From NCBI GenBank assembly GCA_963696665.1, contig CAVOLE010000028.1, positions 62,001-126,000 on the forward strand: a stretch of DNA of 64,000 nt, given 5' to 3'. The position numbers and the translations under genes are program-made. The DNA is from Roseiarcus sp963696665 (GTDB taxonomy: Bacteria; Pseudomonadota; Alphaproteobacteria; Rhizobiales; Beijerinckiaceae). Of the stretch, positions 27,612-35,893 are shown piece by piece. Numbering within the stretch: position 1 is the stretch's first letter; every line of letters starts with the position of its first letter. The notes under the pieces were generated by a model that was not told where the DNA came from, did not search any database, and saw only the letters and a list, made by a program, of their open reading frames with translations.

Positions 27612-28258
27612 CAGACTGTCGCCTGCTTGGTCGATAGATCGCGCTCCGTGCCGATCATCGAATTGCGCGTCACCAGCTTGGCAAGCGCCTCCTCGTCCCA
27701 GTCTTCGACGCCTTTCGGCCGCTCGGGCACGACCAGATAGCGCCGCTCGGAGGTCGAGTCCCAGACGCGCACCTGCGTCTTGTCGTCGAGCTTGACGCCG
27801 AACTCCTCGAGCACGCCCCGCGGATCTCGCACAGCGCGGGCTCGATATTCGTTCGATTTGTACCAGGATGGCGACAAGCCCAGAATCGAGAACGGATAGC
27901 AGGAGCAAAGCGTGCAGACGACGAGATTGTGCACGTCCGCAGTGTTCTCCACCGCCTGCAAGTGTCCGGTTGCGTGGCCGGCGAAACCGAATTCGTCGAT
28001 CGCCGCTGTCCCATCCGCCAGGAGCCGCGCCTTGAACGCCGGATCCCGCCAAGCGCGCGCGACGACCGCGGCCCCGCGCTTGGGTCCAATCTCGTCACGA
28101 TACATCTCGATCCAGGCGTCGACGGCGGCGGGATCGATGAGCTGCTTCTCAGCAAGCAGGCTTTCGAGCGCCTTGGTTCGGAGGGCCGGCTCGGAGGGCA
28201 GATGCGAATGCAGCTCCTGATGGATATGGGAGATTGTCTTCGAGTCGAAGCTCGCCAT
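27611..28258 (-). CDS. nthA: nitrile hydratase alpha subunit, cobalt type
   Basis: A 215-residue catalytic subunit. The metal-binding claw is VCTLCSCYP (about 115-123); a threonine between the first two cysteines marks the cobalt class, whereas iron enzymes have serine. PSWYKSNEYRARAVRDPR and VRVWDSTSERRYLVVPERP follow as in the family. First gene of the three-gene unit; a double-hairpin repeat lies just upstream at 28331. No cobalt transporter gene is seen nearby. Confidence 0.95.
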   Translation of the reverse strand: MASFDSKTISHIHQELHSHLPSEPALRTKALESLLAEKQLIDPAAVDAWIEMYRDEIGPKRGAAVVARAWRDPAFKARLLADGTAAIDEFGFAGHATGHLQAVENTADVHNLVVCTLCSCYPFSILGLSPSWYKSNEYRARAVRDPRGVLEEFGVKLDDKTQVRVWDSTSERRYLVVPERPKGVEDWDEEALAKLVTRNSMIGTERDLSTKQATV

Positions 28259-28330
28259 CGCGCCTTTCTCCTTCGGCTGGACAGCCTATCACGCGATGAG
28301 GGGCAGTAAAGGGCGCAGCTCCGCTCTCCC

Positions 28331-28372
28331 CATAGGGCGTCCCGGAGGACGCCCGTCTCTCTACGGGCTATC
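28331..28372. repeat. double-hairpin repeat copy
   Basis: Another copy of the overlapping-hairpin family: ATAGGGCGTCCCGGAGGACGCCC followed by CCCGTCTCTCTACGGG, sharing the central CCC. It sits between the topoisomerase and nitrile hydratase genes. Confidence 0.6.
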
Positions 28373-28388
28373 GGGAGAGGGGTGAGGG

Positions 28389-29438
28389 TCACGAGCTCCT
28401 AAGAAGCGCCAGAACCGCAATCTCGTCAGGCCTGAGGCCGAGCGAGTGCGAGGCGTTGTTCTCGCCCAAAACCTCGAACGCAAACGCGCCGCTGAGATAG
28501 GCGTTCGCGACCGCCGGGTGAATGTAGGACTTGCGGCAAACGGCCGCGGTGTTGCCCAAAGCGGCCGCGACCCTCTTGACCGCGGCGCTCATGACCCGCT
28601 TGGCCTGCGTCGGGCTCGTGAATGGGTCGGATGTCGAAAGAAGTCGCGCCATCAGCACGGTCCCGGCCCAGGTGCGAAAATCCTTGGCGGTGATGTCGCC
28701 GCCCGCGATTTCCCTCAGATAAGCATTGACATCGCCTGACGAGACCGCGCACAATTCCTTGTCCTCGTCGAGATATTGCAAGAGGTCCTGACCGGGCAGC
28801 TCCTGACAGGCCCGAATGATCCGCGCCACGCGCCGATCGCGCATCGCAAGCGACCATTGCTTGCCGCTCTTGCCGGTGAACTGGAAGCGGACCTCGGAGC
28901 CTTCAACCGCGACGTGGTCGCTCCTGAGAGTGGTCAAGCCATAGCTCTGATTGTTTCGCGCATATTCGTCGTTGCCGACGCGGATCAGGGTCGTCTCCAA
29001 AAGATGCACAACTGTCGCCAGAACCTTCTCGCGCGGCAGACCGCGCAGACCCATGTGCTCGGCGACCTTCGCCCGGATCGTTGGCAGCGCCGCGGCGAAC
29101 TCAAACAAGTGTTCGTATTTCGATTGCTCGCGCGCCTCGCGATATTCGGCGTGATACTTATATTGCTTGCGCCCTTTGGCGTCGCGGCCAGTCGCCTGAA
29201 TGTGCCCGTCCGCCGCTGCGCAGATCCAGACATTCGTCCATGCCGGCGGGATGACAAGCGAGCGTATGCGTTTAAGCGTGTCGGCGTTCCCTACCCGCCT
29301 GCCCTTCGCGTCGAGATAGACGAAGCCCTTGCCTGCGCGCCTGCGGGTGATTGCAGGCCCGGCGTCGCACACATAGCGCAAGCCGGGCGGCGCCGGCATG
29401 GCTACGTCGACGGAAACAAGGACCTCGGAATCGAGCAT
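28389..29438 (-). CDS. DNA topoisomerase IB
   Basis: A 349-residue eukaryotic/poxvirus-type topoisomerase as found in many proteobacteria. It relaxes supercoils through a 3'-phosphotyrosine. The nucleophile is the tyrosine in CRKSYIHPAV near residue 308; catalytic basic residues fall in ATVVHLLETTLIRVGNDEYAR and TGKSGKQW. ITAKDFRTWAGTV is the histidine/arginine region seen in this family (a K-x-x-R/F-R pattern). Appears intact. An earlier ATG choice does not exist in frame nearby; MPAPPGLRYV at residue 14 is an alternative start. Confidence 0.92.
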   Translation of the reverse strand: MLDSEVLVSVDVAMPAPPGLRYVCDAGPAITRRRAGKGFVYLDAKGRRVGNADTLKRIRSLVIPPAWTNVWICAAADGHIQATGRDAKGRKQYKYHAEYREAREQSKYEHLFEFAAALPTIRAKVAEHMGLRGLPREKVLATVVHLLETTLIRVGNDEYARNNQSYGLTTLRSDHVAVEGSEVRFQFTGKSGKQWSLAMRDRRVARIIRACQELPGQDLLQYLDEDKELCAVSSGDVNAYLREIAGGDITAKDFRTWAGTVLMARLLSTSDPFTSPTQAKRVMSAAVKRVAAALGNTAAVCRKSYIHPAVANAYLSGAFAFEVLGENNASHSLGLRPDEIAVLALLRSS

Positions 29439-29752
29439 TGGCCGCGCCTGACTTTTTGCCGGAACGCAGGATGTGCGCGTTGTGTTCCGCGAGGCGACGA
29501 CGCTCAGACCGCGCCAGGACGCCAGGTTGCTGAAAAGTCCCCACTTCAGGCGCCCTTTCGCCCACCCCGCGTCCGGTGTTCGAAATCTATAACGGACGTG
29601 ATATCGATGCCTTGCGCGCCTTCGTGCGCCAATTCGCCAATACGATAATCAACGTTCAACAGCGCAGGACGCGTTCGTTGTCCGACGCCAGCGTCCGTCG
29701 TCCGGCGCGGAGACGCCGCGGCCAAGGACTATGTCGCCAATAGGAGTAACGC
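29439..29752. other. intergenic stretch, possible gene debris
   Basis: About 310 bases between divergent topoisomerase and aldo/keto reductase genes. A plus-strand frame around 29570-29660 reads PVFEIYNGRDIDALRAFVRQF, which looks more protein-like than its surroundings but has no start and no partner sequence. No promoter or operator recognised. Confidence 0.3.
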
Positions 29753-30784
29753 ATGGACTACCATCGTCTCGGCCATTCCGGCCTGCGTGTGCCGGCGCTG
29801 AGCTTCGGCACAGGCACTTTCGGCGGCGGCAATGACTTCTTCAAGGCGTGGGGATCAACCGACGCTGCCGGAGCGTCCCGGCTGATCGACATATGCCTTG
29901 ATCATGGCGTGACCCTGTTCGATAGCGCCGACGTTTATTCTCGCGGCCTCGCCGAACAGATCCTGGGGGAGGCGATCAAGGGCAAGCGCAATCGCCTGCT
30001 CATTTCCACCAAGGCGACGTTCCCGATGGGCGACGGTCCGAACGACTACGGCTCTTCGCGCCAGCATCTTTTGGAGACGATCGAGGGTTCGCTCAAGCGG
30101 CTCGGAATCGAGACGATCGACCTCCTGCAATTGCACGGCCAGGACTACAACACGCCAGTCGAAGAGACGCTCTCCACCCTCGACCAGCTCGTTCGCGCCG
30201 GCAAGATCCGTTACATCGGCTGCTCGAACTTCTCCGGCTGGCACCTGATGAAGTCGCTCGCCGCGTCGGACCGCTACGGCTATCCGCGATATGTCGCGCA
30301 CCAGGCCTACTATTCGCTGCTCAATCGCGACTACGAATGGGAGCTCATGCAGCTCGGCCGCGACCAGGGCGTCGGCGCGGTCGTCTGGAGCCCGCTCGGG
30401 TGGGGCAAGCTCACCGGCAAAATCCGCCGCGGGCAGCCGGCCAAGCCCGGCACCCGAGCGCACGCGATTCCGGAAACCGGACCGCGCTACCCGGAGGAGC
30501 GCCTGTTCGCCATCGTCGACGCGCTTGACGCTCTCGCCAAGCAGACGGGCAAGACCATTCCGCAGATCGCGCTCAATTGGCTGCTCAGCCGTCCGACCGT
30601 CGCCAGTCTCATCATCGGCGCGCGCAATGAAGAGCAGCTGCTCGAAAACATCGGCGCCGTCGGCTGGAAGCTGACGCCCGAGCAGGTGGTGAAGCTCGAC
30701 GCGGCGAGCGACGTCGAACCGGCCTATCCGGTCTGGCACCAGCGCGGTTTTCCCATGCTCAACGAAAGAGCGGCGCAGAGCTGA
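29753..30784 (+). CDS. aldo/keto reductase
   Basis: A 343-residue NADPH-dependent oxidoreductase with a TIM barrel. Catalytic tetrad residues can be placed: aspartate and tyrosine in FDSADVYSRG, lysine in LISTKATFP, histidine in LLQLHGQDY. VRAGKIRYIGCSNFSGW and the cofactor loop SLIIGARNEEQL are typical of the YajO/Tas-like branch. Substrate unknown. The ribosome site GGAGTAACG precedes the ATG. Confidence 0.9.
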   Translation: MDYHRLGHSGLRVPALSFGTGTFGGGNDFFKAWGSTDAAGASRLIDICLDHGVTLFDSADVYSRGLAEQILGEAIKGKRNRLLISTKATFPMGDGPNDYGSSRQHLLETIEGSLKRLGIETIDLLQLHGQDYNTPVEETLSTLDQLVRAGKIRYIGCSNFSGWHLMKSLAASDRYGYPRYVAHQAYYSLLNRDYEWELMQLGRDQGVGAVVWSPLGWGKLTGKIRRGQPAKPGTRAHAIPETGPRYPEERLFAIVDALDALAKQTGKTIPQIALNWLLSRPTVASLIIGARNEEQLLENIGAVGWKLTPEQVVKLDAASDVEPAYPVWHQRGFPMLNERAAQS

Positions 30785-30846
30785 GACACGACGAGGCGGC
30801 GCGCTCCCAACCATGGACGCTTCTATGCGCGGGTGGGCGCCGCTCC

Positions 30847-31630
30847 TCAGAAACTGTTGCGATCGTGAAAGGTCTGCAAGAATTGCCGGACCCGCGGCTC
30901 GGGGCTTTCGTGGAAGACGCGGCGCGGCGGGCCGTCCTCGATGATGCGCCCCTCGTCGATGAAGGCGATGCGGTCGGCGACATGAGCGGCGAAGCCCATC
31001 TCATGGGTGACGACAAGCATCGTCATGCCTTCCGCCGCAAGGCCTTTCATCACCTCCAGCACTTCACCGACCAGCTCGGGATCGAGCGCCGACGTCGGCT
31101 CGTCGAACAGCATAAGCCTCGGCTGCATCGCGAGCGCCCGCGCGATCGCGACGCGCTGCTGCTGGCCGCCCGAGAGGCGCGAGGGATAGGCGTCCGCCTT
31201 GGCGGCGAGCCCGACGCGGGCGAGCATCGCCGCTGCGCGATCGGCCGCTTCACGCGCGGGAAGTCTGCGCACGCGCCGCAGCGGCTCGGCGACATTGCCG
31301 AGCGCGGTCATGTGCGGCCAAAGGTTGAAGTGCTGGAACACCATGCCAATCTCGCGCCGCATCTCGCGCAAGGTTCCCGCCGCGCATGCGTCCGCGCGTT
31401 CCGTCGGCCATGTCCTCGTAGCCGATCAGCCGGCCGTCGATGCGCAGGTCGCCGAAATCATAAGGTTCGAGGAAGTTCACGCATCGGAGCAATGTGCTCT
31501 TGCCCGACCCGCTCGGCCCGATCAGGCAGACGACCTCCGAGCGCCCGACCGAAAGGTCGACGCCGCGCAAAACCTCATGCGCGCCGAAGCTCTTGCTGAC
31601 GCGCTTGAGCTCGATCATCGGCGCGCTCAC
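30847..31630 (-). CDS. polar amino acid ABC transporter ATPase, frameshifted
   Basis: ATPase of a GlnQ/HisP-type importer, about 260 residues. Walker A is GPSGSGKST, signature LSGGQQQRVAIARA, Walker B LMLFDEPTSALDPE and H-loop VTHEMGF. The frame breaks at about 31374-31380, where one base too many lies in GGGAACC; repaired it reads MRGGTLREMRREIGMVFQHFNLWPHMT. The start overlaps the upstream permease stop by four bases. Last gene of a unit permease-permease-ATPase preceded by the binding protein. Confidence 0.9.
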
Positions 31631-32295
31631 GCTCTCGCCTCATGCCCGAGATAAGCCGTCACCCGAGCCTCGAACCTCGCGCCCAGGCGCGACACCGCTT
31701 CGACCAGAAGCCAGTAGAAGACCGCCATGGCGAAGATCGCGTCGAAGGCCGTGAAGGTCTCCGCGGCCATGGTCTGCACCTGATACATGAGCTCAGGGAC
31801 AGTGATGATCGACAAGACCACCGTCTCCTTCGAGAGGATGATCAGCATGTTGACGATCGCCGGAACGGCGGCGATCAGCGCGCCCGGCAGCATGATCCGC
31901 AGCATTGTATCGAAGGGCGCCATGCCGACGCTGACCGCCGCTTCGATCTGGCCGGCCGGCACGGCGGCAAAGCCGGCGCGGAAGATCTCGGCGAAATAGG
32001 CCGACGAGTAGAGGCCAAGGCCAAGAACGCCCGCGGCGGTCGCGCTGAGCCTGAGCCCGATCGACGGGCCGCCGGCGTAGAGGAGAAACAGCTGAACCAA
32101 AAAGGGCGTGCCGCGAAACAGTTCGATAAACGCCCGGATGAGCCAGTTGACCGGCGGAATTCGCAGCCGCGTGAGAAGCGTGAGCGCGAACCCCAATACG
32201 AGGCCGAGCGCGCCGCCCGCAGCCCAGCACAGGATGGTGACGCCGAAGCCGCTCAGAAGGGAGGGCGCATAATGCCAGATGAGGTCCAAGCTCAT
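31627..32295 (-). CDS. polar amino acid ABC transporter permease
   Basis: A 222-residue inner-membrane permease of the HisMQ type with about five helices. The start of the protein (LLSGFGVTILCWAAGGALGLVLG) is typical and the coupling loop is at GQIEAAVSVGMAPFDTMLRIMLPGAL. Pairs with the next permease to form the heterodimeric channel. Overlaps both neighbours by four bases. Confidence 0.92.
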   Translation of the reverse strand: MSLDLIWHYAPSLLSGFGVTILCWAAGGALGLVLGFALTLLTRLRIPPVNWLIRAFIELFRGTPFLVQLFLLYAGGPSIGLRLSATAAGVLGLGLYSSAYFAEIFRAGFAAVPAGQIEAAVSVGMAPFDTMLRIMLPGALIAAVPAIVNMLIILSKETVVLSIITVPELMYQVQTMAAETFTAFDAIFAMAVFYWLLVEAVSRLGARFEARVTAYLGHEARA

Positions 32296-32948
32296 CGCCC
32301 GCCTGCCGCAGCCAGGCGCCGCTCGGCAATCGCGCCCATGCCCGCCAGGCAGAGGTTGATCGCGAGATAGAAGAGGCCGCCGCCGACATAGGCCTCGAGT
32401 GGCCGATAAGTCTGGCTCGCGATGTTCATGCTGACGCGCGTCAGTTCGGCGATGCCGACGACCGACACAAGCGAGGATGCCTTGATGAGCAGGATGAATT
32501 CGTTGATGAGCGGCGGCGTCGAGATCCTGAGCGCCTGCGGCAGAAGAATGCGCCGCCAGATGTCGAGGCCAGAGAAGCCGAGCGCGATCGCCGCTTCGCC
32601 CTGCCCGTGCGGCACGGCGTTGAGCGCGCCGCGCAAAATCTCCGCCTGGTACGCCGCCGACGACAGCGCAAGCGCGCCGACCGCCGCTACGATCGCCGGC
32701 ACGTCAAGCCCGTATTCGGCGAGAAAGTAGTAGATGAACAGGAGCTGCACGAGCAGCGGAACGCCGCGGAACACGCTGATATAAGTTCCGCCCAAGCGCT
32801 TGAGCCAGGGACGCCGCGAGACGCGGGCGACGCAGATAAGCGCGCCGATGACAAACCCGAACGCGATGCCGGCGAGCGACACGGCCATCGTGGTCGCCGC
32901 CGCCTGCGTGAGGTAGCCGAAGGAGTGGAGGATGACCTCGGGTTTCAT
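32292..32948 (-). CDS. polar amino acid ABC transporter permease
   Basis: A 218-residue permease, partner of the gene at 31627. It shows FRGVPLLVQLLFIYYFL, SSAAYQAEILRGALNAVPHGQ and the coupling loop GEAAIALGFSGLDIWRRILLPQAL. About 210 bases separate it from the binding-protein gene upstream; that gap carries repeats. Confidence 0.92.
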   Translation of the reverse strand: MKPEVILHSFGYLTQAAATTMAVSLAGIAFGFVIGALICVARVSRRPWLKRLGGTYISVFRGVPLLVQLLFIYYFLAEYGLDVPAIVAAVGALALSSAAYQAEILRGALNAVPHGQGEAAIALGFSGLDIWRRILLPQALRISTPPLINEFILLIKASSLVSVVGIAELTRVSMNIASQTYRPLEAYVGGGLFYLAINLCLAGMGAIAERRLAAAGGR

Positions 32949-33105
32949 CGCGCCGAACCCTCATCCGGCCACGCGTTCCGCGCGTCCACCTTCCCCCTGA
33001 GGGGGAAGGGCGCGTCGCCGGCTACCCTCGCCCACGCTAAGAGTCGCTCGCGGAATCGAGGCTTGGCGCGCACCCCCTTCTCCCCTCGGGAGAAGGTGGC
33101 CGATC

Positions 33106-33146
33106 GGGCGTCCGAACGGACGCCCGTCCTTCCGGACGGGCTGTGG
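33106..33146. repeat. double-hairpin repeat copy
   Basis: GGGCGTCCGAACGGACGCCC overlaps CCCGTCCTTCCGGACGGG at a shared CCC. It lies between the permease and the binding-protein gene, inside a transcript, where a hairpin could lower expression of the downstream permease genes relative to the binding protein. A CTTCTCCCCTCGGGAGAAGG hairpin precedes it at 33077-33096. Confidence 0.6.
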
Positions 33147-33162
33147 GCCGGACGAGGGCGCG

Positions 33163-34017
33163 TCAGATGCTGGGCTCGGGCACCGTCTTCGGCAGGTCCA
33201 TCGTCTGCCCGAACCAAGTCTTCTGGATCTTCGCCATCGTCCCGTCGGCCGTGACCTTGAGGATCGCCGCGTTGATCGCGTCGATCAGCGTCTTGTCGTC
33301 GAGCCGGCCGACCCAGGAGAAATAAGTCGGCTGGCCGAACGGCGGCGTCACCACGGCGAACGTGTCGGAGCGCTGCTGGGCGGCGTAGGCAAGGTTCGGC
33401 AGTGAGTTGACCGTGGCGTCGATGCGTCCGGCGGCGAGGTCGGCGGAAGCCTGGTTGTTGTCGACATATTCCTTGACTTCGACCGGCTTCGGCAGCTTGG
33501 CGGCGAACGCCTTGAGTTGCGCCACCTGCGAGGTGCCCTTCTGGCCGCCGACCGTCTTGCCGGCAATGTCTGCGGGCTTCACGATGCTCTTGTCGTCGGC
33601 GCGCTTCATGAGCGCAGCGGTCGCGTCGGCGATCGGCACCGTGAAGGCGTAATGCTTCATGCGCTCCTTGGTGATGGTTACCGGCGCGATGCAGAGATCG
33701 AACTTCTTCGCCTCCAAGCCCGGCAGGACGCTGGTCCAGGGCAGATCGAGATAGGAGACCTTGAGGCCCATCTCCTTGCCGACGGCGTCGATAAGATCGC
33801 GGTCAAGCCCCTTGTAGGTTCCGTTGTCGGAGATATCGAACGGCGGGAACTGCATCTCGGTCGCAGTCGACAGCACGCCGCGCTTCTTGATCTCCTCCAG
33901 CGTATCGGCAAAGGCGGTGCGCGCGGCGCCAAACAGCGCGCTCGGGGCGGCCGCCCCGGCCAGGCCCACTTTAAGCGCGTCCCGCCGAGTGACGGCGAGT
34001 TTATCGAATTGCGTCAT
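33163..34017 (-). CDS. polar amino acid ABC transporter substrate-binding protein
   Basis: A 284-residue periplasmic binding protein of the family 3 type. N-terminal export signal with an RRDALKVGLAG start suggests the Tat route, cleavage near TAFA. The mature part has GVLSTATEMQFPPFDISDNGTYKG, DLIDAVGKEMGLKVSYLDLPW and KTVGGQKGTSQVAQLKAF. Ligand is probably an amino acid or small organic acid. GGGAGCTC precedes the ATG at 34017. Diverges from the RraA-amidohydrolase-oxidase genes, suggesting a shared substrate pathway. Confidence 0.9.
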   Translation of the reverse strand: MTQFDKLAVTRRDALKVGLAGAAAPSALFGAARTAFADTLEEIKKRGVLSTATEMQFPPFDISDNGTYKGLDRDLIDAVGKEMGLKVSYLDLPWTSVLPGLEAKKFDLCIAPVTITKERMKHYAFTVPIADATAALMKRADDKSIVKPADIAGKTVGGQKGTSQVAQLKAFAAKLPKPVEVKEYVDNNQASADLAAGRIDATVNSLPNLAYAAQQRSDTFAVVTPPFGQPTYFSWVGRLDDKTLIDAINAAILKVTADGTMAKIQKTWFGQTMDLPKTVPEPSI

Positions 34018-34322
34018 TGCAGAGCTCCCACTCCTGACCGGTCTGAACCCGACGCTCCGAGCAGCAAGTTTCACGCCATCCAGCCCTTGCGCCCAACGGT
34101 CCGTTGCGCGCCTATGTTGACGACCCTCGTGGACGTGTCAAATACGGCGTTTGTGGCCCCTTCTCCCCCGCATAGGGCGTCGAGAGACGCCCGTCCTTCG
34201 ATGGGCTTTTGCGGCGAGGGAACCGGTGGTTGCCCCGAGGGCGTCGAACGTGCATTTCTACCCGCTCTCCAACCGATGCGGCGCGACAGCTCCGCCAAAC
34301 CAACGAGATACAAGGTCTGCCC
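34018..34322. promoter_or_regulatory. divergent promoter region with a repeat
   Basis: About 300 bases between the binding-protein gene (minus) and the RraA-family gene (plus). It must hold the promoters of both. It contains a double-hairpin repeat (34171-34208). I see no clear operator. Confidence 0.4.
34171..34208. repeat. double-hairpin repeat copy
   Basis: ATAGGGCGTCGAGAGACGCCC followed by CCCGTCCTTCGATGGG, with the usual shared CCC and one mismatch in the second stem. Located in the divergent promoter region. Confidence 0.55.
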
Positions 34323-34994
34323 ATGATCGAGGAACCGCCGCCGATCGTTTTCGCCCCATCGATCGAACGCCCGTCGGCCGATATTGTCGAGCGCTTTCGC
34401 GCGCCGACCAGCTTCATCGTCGACGCGATGAACGGTACAGGCGCCCTCGACTGGCGGATCAAGCCGCTTGTCGGACGCTCGATGGTCGGCGTCGCGTTGA
34501 CCTGCGACTGTGGGCCGCTCGACAACCTGGCCTTCATGGCGGCGCTCGCCGAATGCAAGCCGGGCGATGTGCTCGTGGTTGCGACGAACGGCTATGTCGG
34601 AGCCGCCGTGACGGGCGATCTCCTGATGTATGTCGCCCGTAACCGCGGCGCCGCGGGCTTTGTGACCGACGGTCTTGTGCGCGACCTTGAGGACCTCGAA
34701 ACCGTCGGCCTGCCAACTTTCGCCATGGGGGTCACGCCGAATTCCCCGCAGCGGCGCGGACCTGGCTCCGTCGGCTTAGCCGTTGTCTGCGGCGGCGTGG
34801 CGATCGCCTCGGGCGACGTGGTGGTCGGCGACCGCGACGGCGTTGTGATCGTCCCGCGAGCTCGCATCGACGAGACGCTCAAGAATCTCGAGCGCGTCAA
34901 AGCTATGGAGGCGGCGACGCTTGAGCGCGTGCGGGCCGGATTGAAAGAGCTGCCGGTCGAGGTGCCCGCGCTCAAGCGGATCGGCAGAGGCTGA
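34323..34994 (+). CDS. RraA-family aldolase-like protein
   Basis: A 223-residue protein of the RraA / 4-hydroxy-4-methyl-2-oxoglutarate aldolase family. Key arginine-aspartate pair in GFVTDGLVRDLEDLETVG and the C-terminal GDVVVGDRDGVVIVPRARI are both present, so a metal-dependent retro-aldol or decarboxylase activity on 2-oxo acids is possible. The ATG at 34323 lies after ACAAGG. It heads a run with an amidohydrolase and an FMN oxidase. Confidence 0.82.
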   Translation: MIEEPPPIVFAPSIERPSADIVERFRAPTSFIVDAMNGTGALDWRIKPLVGRSMVGVALTCDCGPLDNLAFMAALAECKPGDVLVVATNGYVGAAVTGDLLMYVARNRGAAGFVTDGLVRDLEDLETVGLPTFAMGVTPNSPQRRGPGSVGLAVVCGGVAIASGDVVVGDRDGVVIVPRARIDETLKNLERVKAMEAATLERVRAGLKELPVEVPALKRIGRG

Positions 34995-35035
34995 GACGAG
35001 CGCCGCGATAAGGTTGCGGGGGGGAGGCGTTTGGC

Positions 35036-35893
35036 GTGATCGATTTTCCCATCATCGATTCCCACATCCATCTCCTTGATCAACAGCGCTTCGCCTATTC
35101 CTGGGCGAAGGACACGCCTGCGCTCAAGCGCGACTGGACGCCTGACGATCTCGCCAATCGCGCGAAACCCTACGAGATCGAAGGCCTCGTCTTCGTCGAG
35201 GTCGATGTCGATATGCCGCAATACCTCGACGAAGCCGAGTGGGTCGACGGTCTCGCCGCCCATGACCGCCGCGTGCTCGGCGCCGTCGTCTGCCTGCCCC
35301 TCGAACGCGGCGCGACGATCGAGCCCGAGATCGCGCGCGTCGCCAAGCTCAAGACGACGCGCGGCGTGCGCCGCCTCATCCAGAACCAGCCCGACCCCGA
35401 GTTCATGCTGAAGCCTGGCTTCCTCGAAGCGCTGCGGCTCTTGCCGAAGTACAACCTTTCGTTCGACGCCTGCATCTTCCATCCCCAGGCGGCGAACACG
35501 CTCAAGATGATGCGGCAATGCAAGGAGGTTTCCTTCATCCTGGATCACATCGGCAAGCCCGGGATCATGGCGGGGCTCCTTGACCCGTGGCGGACGCATA
35601 TTCGCGAGATGGCCGCGCTGCCCAATGTCGTGTGCAAGCTGTCCGGCGTCACCACTGAGGCTGAGCACAAGACCTGGACCCGGGAACAGCTCCGGCCCTA
35701 CATCGATCATGTTATCGAATGCTTCGGCCCGGACCGCATCCTTTACGGGGGCGATTGGCCGGTGTCCGAGCTCGCCGGAAGCTATTTGCAATGGCTCGCG
35801 ACGCTCGACTGGGCGACGGCGAGCTTCTCGCCGGCCGACAAGCGCAAGCTCTTCCGCGACAATGCGGTCAAGGCGTACCGGCTTCATGTTTGA
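35036..35893 (+). CDS. amidohydrolase-fold lactonase-like protein
   Basis: A 285-residue TIM-barrel hydrolase of the amidohydrolase_2 family, near L-fuconolactonase and related sugar-lactonase sequences. Metal-site pieces: IIDSHIHLLDQQRFAYSW, RRLIQNQPDPEF, FDACIFHPQA, FILDHIGKPGI and LYGGDWPVSEL with the catalytic aspartate. It probably opens a lactone to a hydroxy acid. The start may be the GTG at 35036. Its stop shares one base with the ATG of the FMN oxidase (TGATG). Confidence 0.82.
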   Translation: MIDFPIIDSHIHLLDQQRFAYSWAKDTPALKRDWTPDDLANRAKPYEIEGLVFVEVDVDMPQYLDEAEWVDGLAAHDRRVLGAVVCLPLERGATIEPEIARVAKLKTTRGVRRLIQNQPDPEFMLKPGFLEALRLLPKYNLSFDACIFHPQAANTLKMMRQCKEVSFILDHIGKPGIMAGLLDPWRTHIREMAALPNVVCKLSGVTTEAEHKTWTREQLRPYIDHVIECFGPDRILYGGDWPVSELAGSYLQWLATLDWATASFSPADKRKLFRDNAVKAYRLHV

